This document shows, piece after piece, positions 4,610 through 5,267 of a stretch of DNA of 5,267 nt. The notes beneath the pieces were generated by a model. That model searched no databases, was not told the DNA's origin, and worked only from the letters and a program-made list of their open reading frames with translations. The stretch is taken from the NCBI GenBank assembly GCA_945876155.1, contig CAMCMW010000147.1:1-5267 (forward strand), read 5' to 3'. The first letter of the stretch is position 1; each line of letters starts with the position of its first letter. This stretch comes from an uncultured Ruminococcus sp. (GTDB taxonomy: Bacteria; Bacillota; Clostridia; Oscillospirales; Ruminococcaceae). The position numbers and the translations under genes are program-made.

Positions 4610-5267
4610 ATGGGAATCTATCTGAATCCGGGAAATACCGACTTTTTTAATTCTGTAAATCATTCCCAGTTATATGTAGATAAAACAGAGCTTATCAATT
4701 ATACTAACCAAGTATTATTTGGTGAACAGAAATACATCTGTGTAAGCCGTCCAAGACGTTTCGGAAAATCTATGGCAGCTAATATGCTGACAGCATATTA
4801 TAGTCGTGGCTGTGATTCGAAAGAAATGTTCAGCAAACTCAAAATTTCCAGAGCAGACACCTTTGAAAAGCACCTGAATAAATACAATGTTATTCATATT
4901 AATATGGCAAACTTTTTAGGTCGCTATGATTCCATCACTGAAACACTTGATTATCTTCAAAAAAGAATTTTACATGAAATAAAAAAAGAATACAGAGATG
5001 TTGATTGCTTTGACTGGAACGATCTTGTTTCAGTTCTTGAAGAGATATTTGATGATAAAAAAGTACCCTTTGTATTCATTATTGATGAATGGGACTGCAT
5101 TTTCAGAGAACATAAAAACAATACTGAGGCACAGACAAAATATCTTGACTTTCTTCGCAATCTTCTGAAAGACCAGAGTTATGTTGCCCTTGCGTATATG
5201 ACTGGTATTCTTCCTATTAAAAAATACGGCAAACATTCAGCAATAAATGTCTTCTATGAATACTCAA
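4610..5267 (+). CDS. AAA-ATPase-like protein (PF09820 type), N-terminal part (3' end outside window)
   Basis: The first 219 codons of an AAA-ATPase-like protein, which in this family normally ends in a PD-(D/E)XK nuclease domain. Seen in order: the family N-terminus with LYVDKTELI (21-29); a degenerate Walker A, SRPRRFGKSM (46-55), with the P-loop Lys53-Ser54; a Walker B, FVFIIDEWD (154-162), with Asp159-Glu160; and the conserved YMTGILPIKKYG segment (196-207). The ATP site appears intact. The ATG at 4610 is preceded by AAGAGGT (4596-4602) at seven bases and by a good promoter. The frame is still open at the window end. It is the same family and strand as the gene ending at 611, making the pair tandem paralogues separated by the integrase island. 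Cellular role is unknown. Confidence 0.92.
   Translation, partial: MGIYLNPGNTDFFNSVNHSQLYVDKTELINYTNQVLFGEQKYICVSRPRRFGKSMAANMLTAYYSRGCDSKEMFSKLKISRADTFEKHLNKYNVIHINMANFLGRYDSITETLDYLQKRILHEIKKEYRDVDCFDWNDLVSVLEEIFDDKKVPFVFIIDEWDCIFREHKNNTEAQTKYLDFLRNLLKDQSYVALAYMTGILPIKKYGKHSAINVFYEYS

Noticed and set aside
1..5267. A single ATPase/nuclease gene split by insertion of the integrase island.
   Set aside because: The C-terminal part is on the left and the N-terminal part on the right, both on the plus strand. That is the wrong order for one interrupted gene, and the right-hand copy has its own promoter and ribosome binding site.

Overview
The window looks like low- to moderate-GC Firmicutes DNA, most likely a gut or rumen clostridium of the Ruminococcus type. 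The reasons are strong AAGGAGG ribosome binding sites, TTGACA/TATAAT-type promoters, tandem AAA-ATPase-like/PD-(D/E)XK genes, and a GGCAATACCGC-ended palindromic repeat that I associate from memory with Ruminococcus-like genomes. No rRNA, tRNA or other taxonomic marker is present, so this assignment is tentative.

Layout. (1) Bases 1-611 (+) are the C-terminal part of an AAA-ATPase-like protein with a PD-(D/E)XK nuclease domain, cut by the window edge. A bidirectional terminator (628-661) separates it from a convergent gene block. (2) Bases 660-2535 (-) form a compact recombination module, transcribed right to left: a 153-aa protein of unknown function, a 78-aa Cro/C1-type helix-turn-helix protein, and a 346-aa tyrosine recombinase with its catalytic residues in place. 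(3) Bases 2536-3309 contain no confidently assigned full gene but are dense in signals. They hold a structured leader with its own promoter candidate, a 184-bp MITE-like palindrome, a short GTG-start ORF with a very good promoter and ribosome binding site that runs into the palindrome, and two AGGAAAA/TTTTCCT inverted repeats. (4) Bases 3310-4446 (+) encode a 378-aa AT-rich, lysine-rich, probably all-helical protein that I do not recognise. (5) From 4610 (+), after a clear promoter, a second AAA-ATPase-like gene begins and runs off the window.

Reading. A small integrase-bearing island lies between two same-strand members of one ATPase/nuclease family. The C-terminal end comes before the N-terminal end, so these are two genes and not one gene split by an insertion. 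The integrase, HTH protein and perhaps the 153-aa protein would handle integration, excision and control. The divergently transcribed 378-aa gene has the position and composition of cargo. No relaxase, conjugation gene, phage structural gene or replication gene is visible, and I found no att direct repeat, so the limits and nature of the element (IME-like, satellite or decayed remnant) are unresolved. The most unusual features are the unknown 378-aa gene with its repeat-rich leader, and the palindrome that supplies most of the coding sequence and the stop codon of the short GTG ORF.
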